A DNA stretch of 12,906 nucleotides from Desulfobacteraceae bacterium (GCA_030611815.1 JAUWPC010000053.1:1-12906), one strand, 5' to 3'; counted from the first letter of the stretch, positions 1-6,245 are shown. Numbers and translations are program-made. The notes: generated from the letters alone by a model not told the origin.

Positions 1-556
1 TTCCAGCCAGGTCAATGTCCCTCGGCTGAACTGAGGCCGGATGAATGGTGAGTACGGCAGGGAATGAAAGTTCGAACTTCTCAATAAAACCGTCTGCAGT
101 TCGTTCAACATAAAGGCCGGAGTCTCTATGCTCGATTGAGTGAACCTGGGTTACTAAGGGAATACCGAGGAGCAGCGCAGCCTGGGGCCCAACCTGGCCT
201 GTATCACTGTCATAGGTCCTTGTGCCGAACAGGACCAGATCAAAAGGCCTCAGTTTGCCTATGGCGGCAGCGAGTGCAGTTGAGGTTGCAAGGGTATCAG
301 ATCCTGCAAGGGCCGGATCGCAGGCCAGAACGCCCCGGTCAACTCCCATGGCCCTTGCCTCAGAGAGAGCGGAGATACTCGATTCAGGCCCCATGGAAAG
401 TGCGGTCACTATTCCTCCTCGGTCTTCCTTGATACGAAGAGCCGTCTCCAAGACCGGTCTGTCAAAGGGATTCAATTCAGTCGAATCATGGGAACGGACC
501 ATGCCGGCCTCAGGCGCCTTTACGATTACCGATTTGATACAGACTATAGTATGCAT
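1..556 (-). CDS. etfB: Electron transfer flavoprotein subunit beta (partial, 3' end outside window)
   Basis: EtfB pairs with EtfA to carry electrons from acyl-CoA dehydrogenases to the quinone pool or another acceptor. The ATG at 556 opens a frame that runs 185 codons to the window edge without a stop. It shows the family landmarks: N-terminal CIKSV strand (residues 6-10), NPFDRPVLETAL (29-40), VTALSMGP (50-57), an ARAMGVDRGVL helix-strand (67-77), GSDTLATSTALAAAI (85-99), and the nucleotide-binding segment FGTRTYDSDTGQVGPQ (110-125). The usual NEPR stretch reads VQPR here (176-179), a variant of this EtfB branch. It lies 236 bases downstream of the acyl-CoA dehydrogenase on the same strand, so the two probably act together; etfA would be expected next, beyond the window. 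No strong Shine-Dalgarno is visible before the ATG. About 60-70 C-terminal residues are missing, including the region that recognises dehydrogenases. Confidence 0.93.
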   Translation of the reverse strand, partial: MHTIVCIKSVIVKAPEAGMVRSHDSTELNPFDRPVLETALRIKEDRGGIVTALSMGPESSISALSEARAMGVDRGVLACDPALAGSDTLATSTALAAAIGKLRPFDLVLFGTRTYDSDTGQVGPQAALLLGIPLVTQVHSIEHRDSGLYVERTADGFIEKFELSFPAVLTIHPASVQPRDIDLAG

Positions 557-574
557 GATTAAGTGCCTATTTAT

Positions 575-589
575 CCCGCTTGTAGCGGG
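575..589. repeat. GC hairpin upstream of etfB
   Basis: CCCGCT-TGT-AGCGGG is a perfect 6-3-6 inverted repeat 19 bases upstream of the etfB start. No T-run follows it on either strand, so it is not a classic terminator. It may be a processing or attenuation hairpin, or one of the CCCGC..GCGGG repeats that recur at 661-688, 12609-12624 and 12645-12658. Confidence 0.55.
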
Positions 590-600
590 GAAGTGAACTA

Positions 601-630
601 AAGTGCCTAAAGTTTCAAGTGCCTAAAGTT
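601..630. repeat. Two direct copies of AAGTGCCTAAAGTT
   Basis: The 14-mer AAGTGCCTAAAGTT occurs at 601-614 and again at 617-630 (16-base period). A partial copy AAGTGCCTA lies at 561-569 and a relative AAGTGAACTA at 591-600. It is low-complexity spacer DNA between acd and etfB, with no coding or regulatory signal that I recognise. Confidence 0.7.
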
Positions 631-660
631 GGTTTTTTCATTCGACGTTGCACGCTTTGG

Positions 661-688
661 TCCCGCTGACAGTCCCGCCGCAGCGGGA
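661..688. repeat. GC inverted repeat between acd and etfB
   Basis: TCCCGCTG (661-668) and CAGCGGGA (681-688) form a perfect 8-bp stem around a 12-base loop that contains a further CCCGCCG. On the minus strand this could fold in the acd-etfB transcript, but no U-run follows. Confidence 0.55.
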
Positions 689-699
689 TTCATCTTGTT

Positions 700-797
700 C
701 CAACTTCCAACCCCTGCCTACTCCTTACTCCCTACTGCATACTCCCTTCAGTACTCTATCCCTTCAATCATCAATCAACAATCATCTATCATCTATC
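700..797. repeat. Degenerate heptanucleotide tandem array, 14 units
   Basis: Reading from 700 in steps of seven gives CCAACTT, CCAACCC, CTGCCTA, CTCCTTA, CTCCCTA, CTGCATA, CTCCCTT, CAGTACT, CTATCCC, TTCAATC, ATCAATC, AACAATC, ATCTATC, ATCTATC. Neighbouring units resemble each other and drift along the array, while the 7-base period never slips. The array reaches into the 3' end of acd, whose TAG stop is at 793-795. It has no indel and no open frame of interest. Confidence 0.75.
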
Positions 798-1932
798 TCA
801 TCAGTCCCCTGGCAATCACCATCCGGTGTATCTCTGAAGTCCCTTCATAAATCCTCGTCACACGGGCATCGCGGTAATACCGCTCCACAGGATACGACTT
901 TGAATATCCATATCCCCCGTGGATCTGAACGGCCATATCAGTTATTTTAGAGGAAGCTTCAGACGCAAAAAGCTTTGCCATGGCCGATTCCTGGGAAAAG
1001 GGTTTTCCCTTATCGCGGAGAGCGGCAGCACGATAGGTCATGAGCTTGGCAGCATCTACAAGCGTGGCCATATCCGCAATCATAGACTGAATAGCCTGAT
1101 GCCTTTCAATCGGGACCCCGAACTGGCGGCGCTGCCTGGCATACCGAAGCGACTCCTCGAGTGCCGCCTGACCAATTCCGGCCGACTGGGCCGCGATTCC
1201 CATCCTTCCCGTATCCAGCGCTGTAAGACCGATTCTCAGCCCCTGGCCCTCTTTGCCCAACAAACTTTTCACAGGCACCCGGCAGTCGTACAGGCGGATG
1301 GAGCTTACCGGGTTTGCCCGCATTCCGCATAGGTCTTCAAGATCCCCAACCACAAACCCGGTCGTGCCCCGTTCAGCAACCACGACGCTCATCTCTTTTC
1401 GATCAGCACCGGGATTGGTCTGAACAAACATCAGGCAGATATCAGCAACACCGCCATTGGTCACAAAAACCTTGTTGGCATTCACCACATAGTTATCCCC
1501 GTCTTTAATGGCAGTTGACTCAATCCCGGTTGCGTCTGATCCGGCATTAGGCTCTGTTAGACAAAACGCCCCGATTTTTTCGCCGCGGGCAAGCGGAGGA
1601 ATCCATTTTGTTTTCTGCTCTTCCGATCCAAAGGCCAGTATGGGATAAACTGCCACACTGTTGTGCACGGTCACACAGAGCCCGAGGCTTGCACAGACCC
1701 TTGAGATCTCCTCAATGATAATGGCATAGCTGAGGGAATCCAGGTCGGCCCCACCTAATTCCTTTGGAACCTGAATTCCAAAATATCCCAACCTGCCCAT
1801 CTTCTCTACAACTTCCCATGGAAAGCGTGCTTCCTGATCAATTTCTTTGGCAATTGGTTGAAGTTCGCGTTCACAAAACCTGCGAACCGACCGGCGTACT
1901 ACTCGATGTTTTTCTGATAAAATATTGTCCAT
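793..1932 (-). CDS. Acyl-CoA dehydrogenase (FAD-dependent, short/medium-chain type)
   Basis: The enzyme introduces the alpha,beta double bond into an acyl-CoA and passes electrons to ETF. It is 379 aa, the normal length for the family. Signature 1 is GAFCLTEPNAGSDA (121-134). Signature 2 begins at QIHGGYGYSKSYPVERYYRD and runs to the C-terminus. The IYEGTSEI motif places the catalytic base at Glu363, the position used by butyryl-/short-chain and medium-chain enzymes rather than isovaleryl- or long-chain types. The substrate cannot be fixed further; glutaryl-, branched-chain or benzylsuccinyl-type acyl-CoAs remain possible. The ATG at 1932 lies 13 bases after the stop of the upstream winged-helix gene, so the two are probably co-transcribed. 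The ribosome site is weak (AAAGTGATCT), which suggests translational coupling. The stop codon lies inside the start of a heptamer repeat array. Confidence 0.95.
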   Translation of the reverse strand: MDNILSEKHRVVRRSVRRFCERELQPIAKEIDQEARFPWEVVEKMGRLGYFGIQVPKELGGADLDSLSYAIIIEEISRVCASLGLCVTVHNSVAVYPILAFGSEEQKTKWIPPLARGEKIGAFCLTEPNAGSDATGIESTAIKDGDNYVVNANKVFVTNGGVADICLMFVQTNPGADRKEMSVVVAERGTTGFVVGDLEDLCGMRANPVSSIRLYDCRVPVKSLLGKEGQGLRIGLTALDTGRMGIAAQSAGIGQAALEESLRYARQRRQFGVPIERHQAIQSMIADMATLVDAAKLMTYRAAALRDKGKPFSQESAMAKLFASEASSKITDMAVQIHGGYGYSKSYPVERYYRDARVTRIYEGTSEIHRMVIARGLMR

Positions 1933-1945
1933 AGATCACTTTAAA

Positions 1946-2359
1946 TTATGACGTCACCTTCGAATACACGCCCTGACTCACACTCCTTATTTTGCCTTGA
2001 CTCTTGAGTCTATAAAGGATGTTGTGTAGTTTTTTCTTTTCAAAACCGGTTTTCTCAACCAATATAGCGAAATCCACAGGGCCCTTTGCGCTGCTAAAGA
2101 TCTCGTACACAATATCGGATGCGGCGGTTCTTTTTTTCCCTTGAGGAGTGGTTTTCTTCGCTCTTTCTCCGGCTGTTTTCGCTTTTGGGGTTTCAGCCTT
2201 GGCTTTACGATCGGGCTTATATTTGGTCACGGGTTTATACCTCTGCCCATTCCGAACATCAGCAAGACCTTCCAGTTTTTTGGCTATTGCATCAACCCCC
2301 TGGGCCAGGGCCCTCAGGCCATCACTAACAGTTTTGAAAAAAGTTTCCAGTTCTCTCAT
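1946..2359 (-). CDS. Small Lys-rich protein with C-terminal winged-helix domain (hypothetical)
   Basis: This 137-aa protein matches no family I can name with confidence. Residues 1-32 form a probable amphipathic helix (LETFFKTVSDGLRALAQGVD). Residues 42-78 are a Lys/Ala/Thr/Pro-rich basic linker reminiscent of histone H1-like tails. Residues 80-134 read as a winged helix-turn-helix: helix IVYEIFSS, helix FAILVEKTG, recognition-like helix KKKLHNILYRLKSQ, then a KIRSVSQGVYSKV wing. The likely role is DNA or nucleoid binding, perhaps control of the acd-etfB unit it heads; this is inference. The start is well supported by AAAGGAGGT eight bases before the ATG. An 11-codon reading frame upstream overlaps this start (see 2356-2391). 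Confidence 0.8.
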   Translation of the reverse strand: MRELETFFKTVSDGLRALAQGVDAIAKKLEGLADVRNGQRYKPVTKYKPDRKAKAETPKAKTAGERAKKTTPQGKKRTAASDIVYEIFSSAKGPVDFAILVEKTGFEKKKLHNILYRLKSQGKIRSVSQGVYSKVTS

Positions 2360-2391
2360 TGTCCATTACCTCCTTTGAATCGGTTAATCAT
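2356..2391 (-). CDS. Possible 11-aa leader peptide coupled to the winged-helix gene
   Basis: ATG at 2391 opens MINRFKGGNGQ followed by TGA. Its stop overlaps the next start as ATGA (2359-2356). It has its own AGGAGG at 2403-2408, 11 bases upstream, which is somewhat far. The Shine-Dalgarno of the main gene lies inside this frame. It could couple translation or be chance. No attenuator-type run of one amino acid is present. Confidence 0.3.
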   Translation of the reverse strand: MINRFKGGNGQ

Positions 2392-2480
2392 CAGCTATCC
2401 CGCCTCCTTTAGCCTACCGCTATTCCCTGACATTTAAGACCTGTTCTTCATAGATCTTCCGCATGAGCAAATGGTTGTTA

Positions 2481-2510
2481 ATGTTACCACATACACCAAA
2501 TGATTGTAAA
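2481..2510 (-). promoter_or_regulatory. Putative sigma-70 promoter for the winged-helix/acd/etfB unit
   Basis: On the minus strand, TTTACA (2510-2505) is followed after 18 bases by TAACAT (2486-2481). These match the -35 and -10 consensus at 5/6 and 4/6. Transcription would start near 2474, giving a leader of about 115 bases that includes both AGGAGG sites. Confidence 0.4.
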
Positions 2511-2610
2511 CTCTTGTGATGGTGCGCTCTCCGCAGTCAGAGTTCGTCAAACATTGAAAGAACATAATCAATAAAGGCGGGATGAACGCTTGACATAGGG
2601 ATTTTTAAAG

Positions 2611-2661
2611 GGTAACCCCATTACCAAAAACTACGCAGATTTTTAGGAGGTAACCTTTACC
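2611..2661 (+). promoter_or_regulatory. Two GGTAA-n-TTACC palindromes before the methyltransferase
   Basis: GGTAA-CCCCA-TTACC lies at 2611-2625 and GGTAA-CCT-TTACC at 2649-2661. The arms are identical and the centres are 37 bases apart. The first sits where a -10 would fall for the TTGACA at 2590. The second overlaps the Shine-Dalgarno AGGAGG (2645-2650) and fills the long 13-base gap to the ATG; folding it would shorten the effective spacing. It could be an operator pair or an RNA hairpin. Confidence 0.35.
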
Positions 2662-2663
2662 CC

Positions 2664-3326
2664 ATGTTTTCCCTCGAATCTTTCCGCCAGGAATATGAAA
2701 CTGACACCTCCGACCTCGCGATCAAGGACCGACATTTTCGTTTTTTCGTCCCGAAATCCCTTGATAAATTCCTTGACCCCGGGGATCTCTTCCGCAATTT
2801 TCCCCTATGGTCCAAGATATGGGAAGCCTCCATTATATTGTCAGACTATCTGGCCGGGATGCCGGTCGACTCGGAAAAACGCTTTCTTGAAATCGGATGC
2901 GGTATGGGTGTGGTAGGCGTTGTTGCCTCTGCCTTCGGACATCGTGTTACCATGACCGAATACAATCCCGATGCTCTCAATTTTGCCAGGGCCAATGCGC
3001 GTGCTAATCTCACCGCAGATGACGCAGGCCTTGAAATTACTGAATTAGACTGGAGCAAACCACGGTTAGAGGGGTTATTTGACTACATTATAGGTTCGGA
3101 GGTGATATATAAGAAAAAGGATTATCAACCTATCCTAAAGCTCTTTAAGACCTACCTAAGGCCTTCGGGAGAGATCATACTGGCCGAGGGGGTTAGAAAG
3201 ACAAGCATGGAATTCTTCAGGCAGATGTCGGAGCTTTTTGACATCACTGCCCAAAAGAAAATTCTCCGTTCCAGAGGAGGAGAAGTCCGGGTAATATTGG
3301 CGAGAATGAAATATAAAACTTTATAA
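2664..3326 (+). CDS. Class I SAM-dependent methyltransferase, Methyltransf_16-like
   Basis: This 220-aa protein has a Rossmann-fold methyltransferase core. Motif I is FLEIGCGMGVVG (74-85); an acidic residue ends strand 2 (VTMTEYN, Glu99); the DW pair is at 129-130; and the post-II motif GSEVIY (144-149) fits the [DE]xxY signature of the protein-lysine methyltransferase group (METTL18/20/21 and bacterial relatives). Upstream, FPLWSKIWEASIILSDYLAG (46-65) fits the tryptophan-containing SAM-binding helix of the same group. The substrate is unknown. The bacterial METTL20 homologue methylates EtfB, and etfB lies about 2 kb away, which is suggestive only. The ATG at 2664 follows AGGAGG with a 13-base gap, and no better start is seen. 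Its TAA overlaps the TAA of manC on the other strand. Confidence 0.8.
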   Translation: MFSLESFRQEYETDTSDLAIKDRHFRFFVPKSLDKFLDPGDLFRNFPLWSKIWEASIILSDYLAGMPVDSEKRFLEIGCGMGVVGVVASAFGHRVTMTEYNPDALNFARANARANLTADDAGLEITELDWSKPRLEGLFDYIIGSEVIYKKKDYQPILKLFKTYLRPSGEIILAEGVRKTSMEFFRQMSELFDITAQKKILRSRGGEVRVILARMKYKTL

Positions 3327-4397
3327 CATTTTATCCTTCCCCATCTCTTTTAACATTTCAACTATCTTTCGAATATCCTGCGATCGATTCATATCAGCCA
3401 CTAACAGGGCATCGGGCGTATCCACGATTAGAGTGTCTTTAAGCCCCAGGCAAGCCACTAAACGTCCGGCGCGACCTGATACGAAACTCTTTTCACACTC
3501 CATAAGGATGGTTTCGCCCTCAACCAGATTCTGTTCCTTATCCTGTTCAGGTGCCCTCAGTTCATATAGGGACTCCCACGAACCCACATCGCTCCACCCA
3601 CACTCAGAGGGAATCACATAAACCTCTTCTTTGGTATTTTCCATGATACCATAGTCAAAGGAGATCCCTGTCAGGGCGCCATAAACATCTTTCAACTTCT
3701 CCTCAAATTCCCCGCTCTCCAATGACCTTGCCAATCTCTGCAAGCCTTCGTAAAGCTCAGGAAGCTGTTCCTTTGTTTCCTTTAAAATGGTTTCAGGCTT
3801 AGCAACAAAGATACCCCCGTTCCAGTAATATTCACCGCTTGTCAAATAACCGCGCGCCTTTTCCAAGTCGGGCTTTTCAACAAACTTCAATACCTTGTAG
3901 GCCGGTCTCCCACCCACATATATTTTGCTCAGATCCCGCCTGATATATCCATAACCGGTCTCGGGCCTGTTTGGCACAATCCCTATGGTCACGATCCCTC
4001 CCCTGTCTGCAATCTCTTCTGCTGCCCTGAGATCTTCTAAGAACCTGGAAGGATTCCCGATAAAATGGTCTGCAGGTAGGAAGGCCACCGGTCCCTCGCA
4101 CCCCAAATGCCTTGCATATACAGCGCCCAATCCGATACAGGGAGCAGTATTCCTCCCCACAGGCTCTGCAAGAATATGCACTCCTCTACCCTTAAATAGA
4201 TCCTTAGCCTCTTCGAGATGCTTCTCTCCCAAGACAAGGATTATCTCTTCGTCACGGGCAACGGAGTCCAGCCTGTTGCAGGTCTCAACCACCATAGGCC
4301 CTTTACCTGTGATATCCAGAAACTGTTTCGGCCTCTGCCTCCGGCTTGCGGGCCAGAAGCGCGTCCCGGAACCCCCACACATGATTACTGCAAACAT
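3321..4397 (-). CDS. manC: Mannose-1-phosphate guanylyltransferase (GDP-mannose pyrophosphorylase, short form)
   Basis: The enzyme makes GDP-mannose from mannose-1-P and GTP for polysaccharide or LPS synthesis. The 358-aa form has only the nucleotidyltransferase and left-handed helix parts and lacks the C-terminal cupin isomerase of bifunctional ManC/AlgA. Visible motifs are GGSGTRFWP (8-16, GTP loop), PKQFL (23-27), LPADH (107-111), ETGYGYI (146-152), FVEKP (172-176), WNGGIF (192-197), SFDYGIME (246-253) and GWSDVGSW (267-274). The frame is open up to 4481, but the ATG at 4397 is preferred. It has GAGGAGG just upstream (4406-4400) and begins with the canonical MFAVIMCGG, whereas the extra 28 codons read through a heptamer repeat. 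It is isolated from argJ by a 376-base spacer. It converges on the methyltransferase with overlapping stops and no visible terminator. Confidence 0.92.
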   Translation of the reverse strand: MFAVIMCGGSGTRFWPASRRQRPKQFLDITGKGPMVVETCNRLDSVARDEEIILVLGEKHLEEAKDLFKGRGVHILAEPVGRNTAPCIGLGAVYARHLGCEGPVAFLPADHFIGNPSRFLEDLRAAEEIADRGGIVTIGIVPNRPETGYGYIRRDLSKIYVGGRPAYKVLKFVEKPDLEKARGYLTSGEYYWNGGIFVAKPETILKETKEQLPELYEGLQRLARSLESGEFEEKLKDVYGALTGISFDYGIMENTKEEVYVIPSECGWSDVGSWESLYELRAPEQDKEQNLVEGETILMECEKSFVSGRAGRLVACLGLKDTLIVDTPDALLVADMNRSQDIRKIVEMLKEMGKDKML

Positions 4398-4413
4398 GGC
4401 CTCCTCGTGTGTT

Positions 4414-4448
4414 GAAATTTGAAACTCGAAACTGGAAATACGATAAAC
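4414..4448. repeat. Heptanucleotide array, 5 units (GAAACTS type)
   Basis: Units in strict 7-base register are GAAATTT, GAAACTC, GAAACTG, GAAATAC, GATAAAC. The array starts 17 bases upstream of the manC ATG on the sense-complementary strand. It is the same family, inverted, as the array at 4738-4765. Confidence 0.75.
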
Positions 4449-4491
4449 CCGTGATGGGTAAATCAATGAGTAACCATCCACCGGTCCAAAG

Positions 4492-4512
4492 GGTTCAGGG
4501 TTCAGAGGTTAA
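4492..4512. repeat. Heptanucleotide array, 3 units
   Basis: GGTTCAG, GGTTCAG, AGGTTAA lie in 7-base register. The array is short and could be chance on its own, but it matches the pattern of its neighbours. Confidence 0.5.
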
Positions 4513-4535
4513 GGGATGAGATAGCTTTCTTATTG

Positions 4536-4551
4536 CAAATTTATAAATTTG
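4536..4551. repeat. Perfect 16-bp palindrome
   Basis: CAAATTTATAAATTTG equals its own reverse complement. It lies about 140 bases upstream of the manC start. It could be an operator, or simply AT-rich DNA. Confidence 0.4.
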
Positions 4552-4634
4552 GGTCCCAGTGAAACAGAAAAAATAGGGGCATTTCACGGGGTAAAAATTG
4601 CAAAATATTGTCAGTAGTTAGCTTTAGAAAGATT

Positions 4635-4702
4635 GCTCTGAACCTGTGAACGTTTATAAAACCTTGACAGGTAAATTCCTTGTTTTGAGTTCACGGTTCA
4701 GC
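4635..4702. repeat. Gapped inverted repeat, possible small hairpin element
   Basis: The left arm GCTCTGAACCTGTGAAC (4635-4651) pairs with the complement of TGAGTTCACGGTTCAGC (4686-4702), with small gaps. The left arm reappears exactly for 14 bases at 9206-9219 upstream of secA, followed in both places by TGACAGG about 29 bases on. Confidence 0.4.
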
Positions 4703-4737
4703 TTTTTTGGGGGTGCCCCAAACAATGATCAAGAACC

Positions 4738-4765
4738 AAGTTTCGAATTTCAAGTTTCCAGTTTC
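4738..4765. repeat. Heptanucleotide array, 4 units (inverted GAAACTT type)
   Basis: AAGTTTC, GAATTTC, AAGTTTC, CAGTTTC lie in 7-base register, just beyond the argJ stop. The reverse complement (GAAACTG, GAAACTT, GAAATTC, GAAACTT) matches the unit family at 4414-4448. Confidence 0.7.
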
Positions 4766-4773
4766 AAGGGCAC

Positions 4774-5964
4774 TCAGGTCCGGTAATCCGCATTTATTGT
4801 CACATATTCATGGGTGAGATCGCAGGTGAGCATCCTGTCATGATACCCCCCCTGATGGAGATCGACCGTGAGGGAGAATTCATTTCGGGTCATTATTTCT
4901 GCTGCGAGCTTTTCCGCCTCAGCGCCTCTTCCCAGGCCCTTGGCAACGATCCGGACATCATCAATCCATATGTCCACGCGATCCTCTCTCATTTCTATTT
5001 CTGCCCTTCCTAATGCCGCCATGATCCTCCCCCAGTTGGGATCCTGGCCATAAAGGGCGGTCTTGACGAGACTTGAGTTAGCTACCGTCCTGACGGCTCT
5101 TAGGGCATCCGAAGGAGAAAATGCATTCTTTACCTCAACACTGACCAGTTTAGTGGCGCCCTCCCCGTCTCGAACGATCATCCGGGCCAGGTCCCACATA
5201 ACGTTTCTCAACCCTTCAGCGAAGATATCATAATCCTCCCCTCTAAGGTCTCCGTTTCCTGCAAGACCGTTGGCCATTGCCAGAACCGTATCGTTGGTGC
5301 TGGTGTCCCCATCCACAGAGATCCGGTTAAACGTGGTTTCCACCGAGGAAAGAAGCGCGCTTTTAAGGTCATCGGAATCAATACTTATATCGCTCAGGAT
5401 AAAGCAGAGCATGGTGGCCATATCAGGCATAATCATGCCGGCCCCCTTTGCAATCCCTATGGTTCGATAGGAGTGCCCCCCTGCCCACCCCTCAAAGCTG
5501 CTTATCTTTGGAAATGAATCCGTGGTCATAATTGCCTGGGCAGCCAAGGGCACAGCGTCTGAGGAGAGGGTTTTTGCCAATTCTGGAATTGCCCCCGCAA
5601 TCAGGTGCATATCCAACTGTTCCCCGATAACCCCCGTGGAGGCGACCAGGACATCCTCAGCTCTAATCCCTAATCCCTGGCCTACAAGCTCTGTTGTCCT
5701 GCGGGCGTCATTGAGTCCTGCGTCGCCGGTACAGGCATTGGCATTCCCCGCATTTGCAATGATGGCCCGGGCCTTTCCGTTTTTAAGGTGTCTCTCAGAC
5801 AGGATAACCGGAGCTGCCTTGACCTTGTTGGTGGTAAATATCCCTGCCGCTGCTGCCTCCCTATCCGACACAATCAGAGCGACATCAAGGGCGTCGCCTT
5901 TTTTCAGCCCGGCAACCACGGCCGAGGCCTTAAAACCCTGCACAATGTGTTTCTCTTCATCCAT
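4774..5964 (-). CDS. argJ: Bifunctional glutamate N-acetyltransferase / ornithine acetyltransferase
   Basis: ArgJ moves the acetyl group from N-acetylornithine to glutamate in the cyclic arginine pathway; some members also use acetyl-CoA. At 396 aa it is full length. The proenzyme self-cleaves before a threonine inside the KGAGMIMPDMATML motif (173-186), so here cleavage is expected between Ala183 and Thr184, with Thr184 the nucleophile. STGVIG (109-114) carries the oxyanion-hole Thr-Gly. NAGNANACTG (71-80), TTDSFPK (147-153), DGDTSTNDT (218-226) and the C-terminal YVTINADYRT (387-396) are all conserved family stretches. Sequence alone does not tell whether it is mono- or bifunctional. The ATG at 5964 has only a weak upstream site (ACGGA). 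A miniature inverted-repeat element ends 17 bases before it, so its leader or promoter may be altered. Confidence 0.96.
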   Translation of the reverse strand: MDEEKHIVQGFKASAVVAGLKKGDALDVALIVSDREAAAAGIFTTNKVKAAPVILSERHLKNGKARAIIANAGNANACTGDAGLNDARRTTELVGQGLGIRAEDVLVASTGVIGEQLDMHLIAGAIPELAKTLSSDAVPLAAQAIMTTDSFPKISSFEGWAGGHSYRTIGIAKGAGMIMPDMATMLCFILSDISIDSDDLKSALLSSVETTFNRISVDGDTSTNDTVLAMANGLAGNGDLRGEDYDIFAEGLRNVMWDLARMIVRDGEGATKLVSVEVKNAFSPSDALRAVRTVANSSLVKTALYGQDPNWGRIMAALGRAEIEMREDRVDIWIDDVRIVAKGLGRGAEAEKLAAEIMTRNEFSLTVDLHQGGYHDRMLTCDLTHEYVTINADYRT

Positions 5965-5980
5965 AACATTCCGTGATCAT

Positions 5981-6126
5981 TGGAGACCTCTGAAAAACGC
6001 CCCCTTTTGGCCAATCTCGGCGTCAGACTCAAATTTCAATCCTCGAAATATACAATATATTCCTGTGGTTGAAATTTTCGTCTTCCTTGATCTTGACCAA
6101 AATTGAACATTTTTCAAAGGTCTCCA
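5981..6126. mobile_element. Miniature inverted-repeat element E1 (146 bp)
   Basis: The terminal repeats are TGGAGACCTCTGAAAAA (5981-5997) and, inverted, TGGAGACCTTTGAAAAA (6126-6110), 16/17 identical. The interior is itself an imperfect long hairpin: TTTTGGCCAATC faces GACCAAAATTG, and CAAATTTCAATCC faces GGTTGAAATTT. There is no coding capacity. The interior core at 6021-6102 recurs in element E3. The element lies directly upstream of argJ. No clear target-site duplication was seen. Confidence 0.7.
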
Positions 6127-6170
6127 TTCGTCATATAGCGGTCATTCAATGGTCCAGTTTGAAGTTACGG

Positions 6171-6245
6171 GTTTCACGTTTTCACCATCCAATTTCACGT
6201 TTCAGGTTTTTCAATAATCAATCGTCAATATTCAATATTCAATGT
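6171..6245. repeat. Heptanucleotide arrays after secA
   Basis: Positions 6171-6205 read in sevens as GTTTCAC, GTTTTCA, CCATCCA, ATTTCAC, GTTTCAG. Then 6211-6245 read TCAATAA, TCAATCG, TCAATAT, TCAATAT, TCAATGT. The second block ends one base before the secA stop codon on the minus strand. The two blocks are out of phase by two bases. Confidence 0.7.

Larger units (their letters stand above)
2360..2663. other. Divergent intergenic region
   Basis: This 304-base spacer separates the minus-strand winged-helix gene from the plus-strand methyltransferase. It holds the minus-strand promoter candidate, the small coupled frame, and two GGTAA-TTACC palindromes near the methyltransferase start. A TTGACA at 2590-2595 points right, but no good -10 lies 16-18 bases after it. 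No RNA gene was recognised. Confidence 0.7.
4398..4773. other. Repeat-rich spacer between argJ and manC
   Basis: No gene is seen in these 376 bases. They hold three heptamer arrays (4414-4448, 4492-4512, 4738-4765), a perfect AT palindrome (4536-4551), a gapped inverted repeat (4635-4702) and a TTTGGGG-GTG-CCCCAAA-like hairpin (4706-4721) that lacks a following U-run on either strand. No convincing promoter for manC was found. Confidence 0.65.

Noticed and set aside
222..596. Plus-strand open frames over 136-596
   Set aside because: The minus strand encodes a clear EtfB across the same bases.
700..797. CRISPR array
   Set aside because: Units are seven bases, degenerate and contiguous; there are no repeat-spacer units and no cas genes.
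2590..2618. TTGACA as a complete sigma-70 promoter for the methyltransferase
   Set aside because: No acceptable -10 at 16-18 bases (GTAACC/TAACCC only); it may need an activator or be chance.
4398..4481. 28-codon N-terminal extension of ManC
   Set aside because: It reads through heptamer repeats. The downstream ATG has GAGGAGG and the canonical MFAVIMCGG start.
4706..4721. Intrinsic terminator for argJ
   Set aside because: The GGGG/CCCC hairpin is flanked by T before and A after in the sense of transcription, so no U-run follows the stem.
5522..6106. 194-codon plus-strand frame over the argJ 5' half and element E1
   Set aside because: It is antisense to argJ, whose motifs are unambiguous; the frame runs on into repeat DNA and resembles no family.
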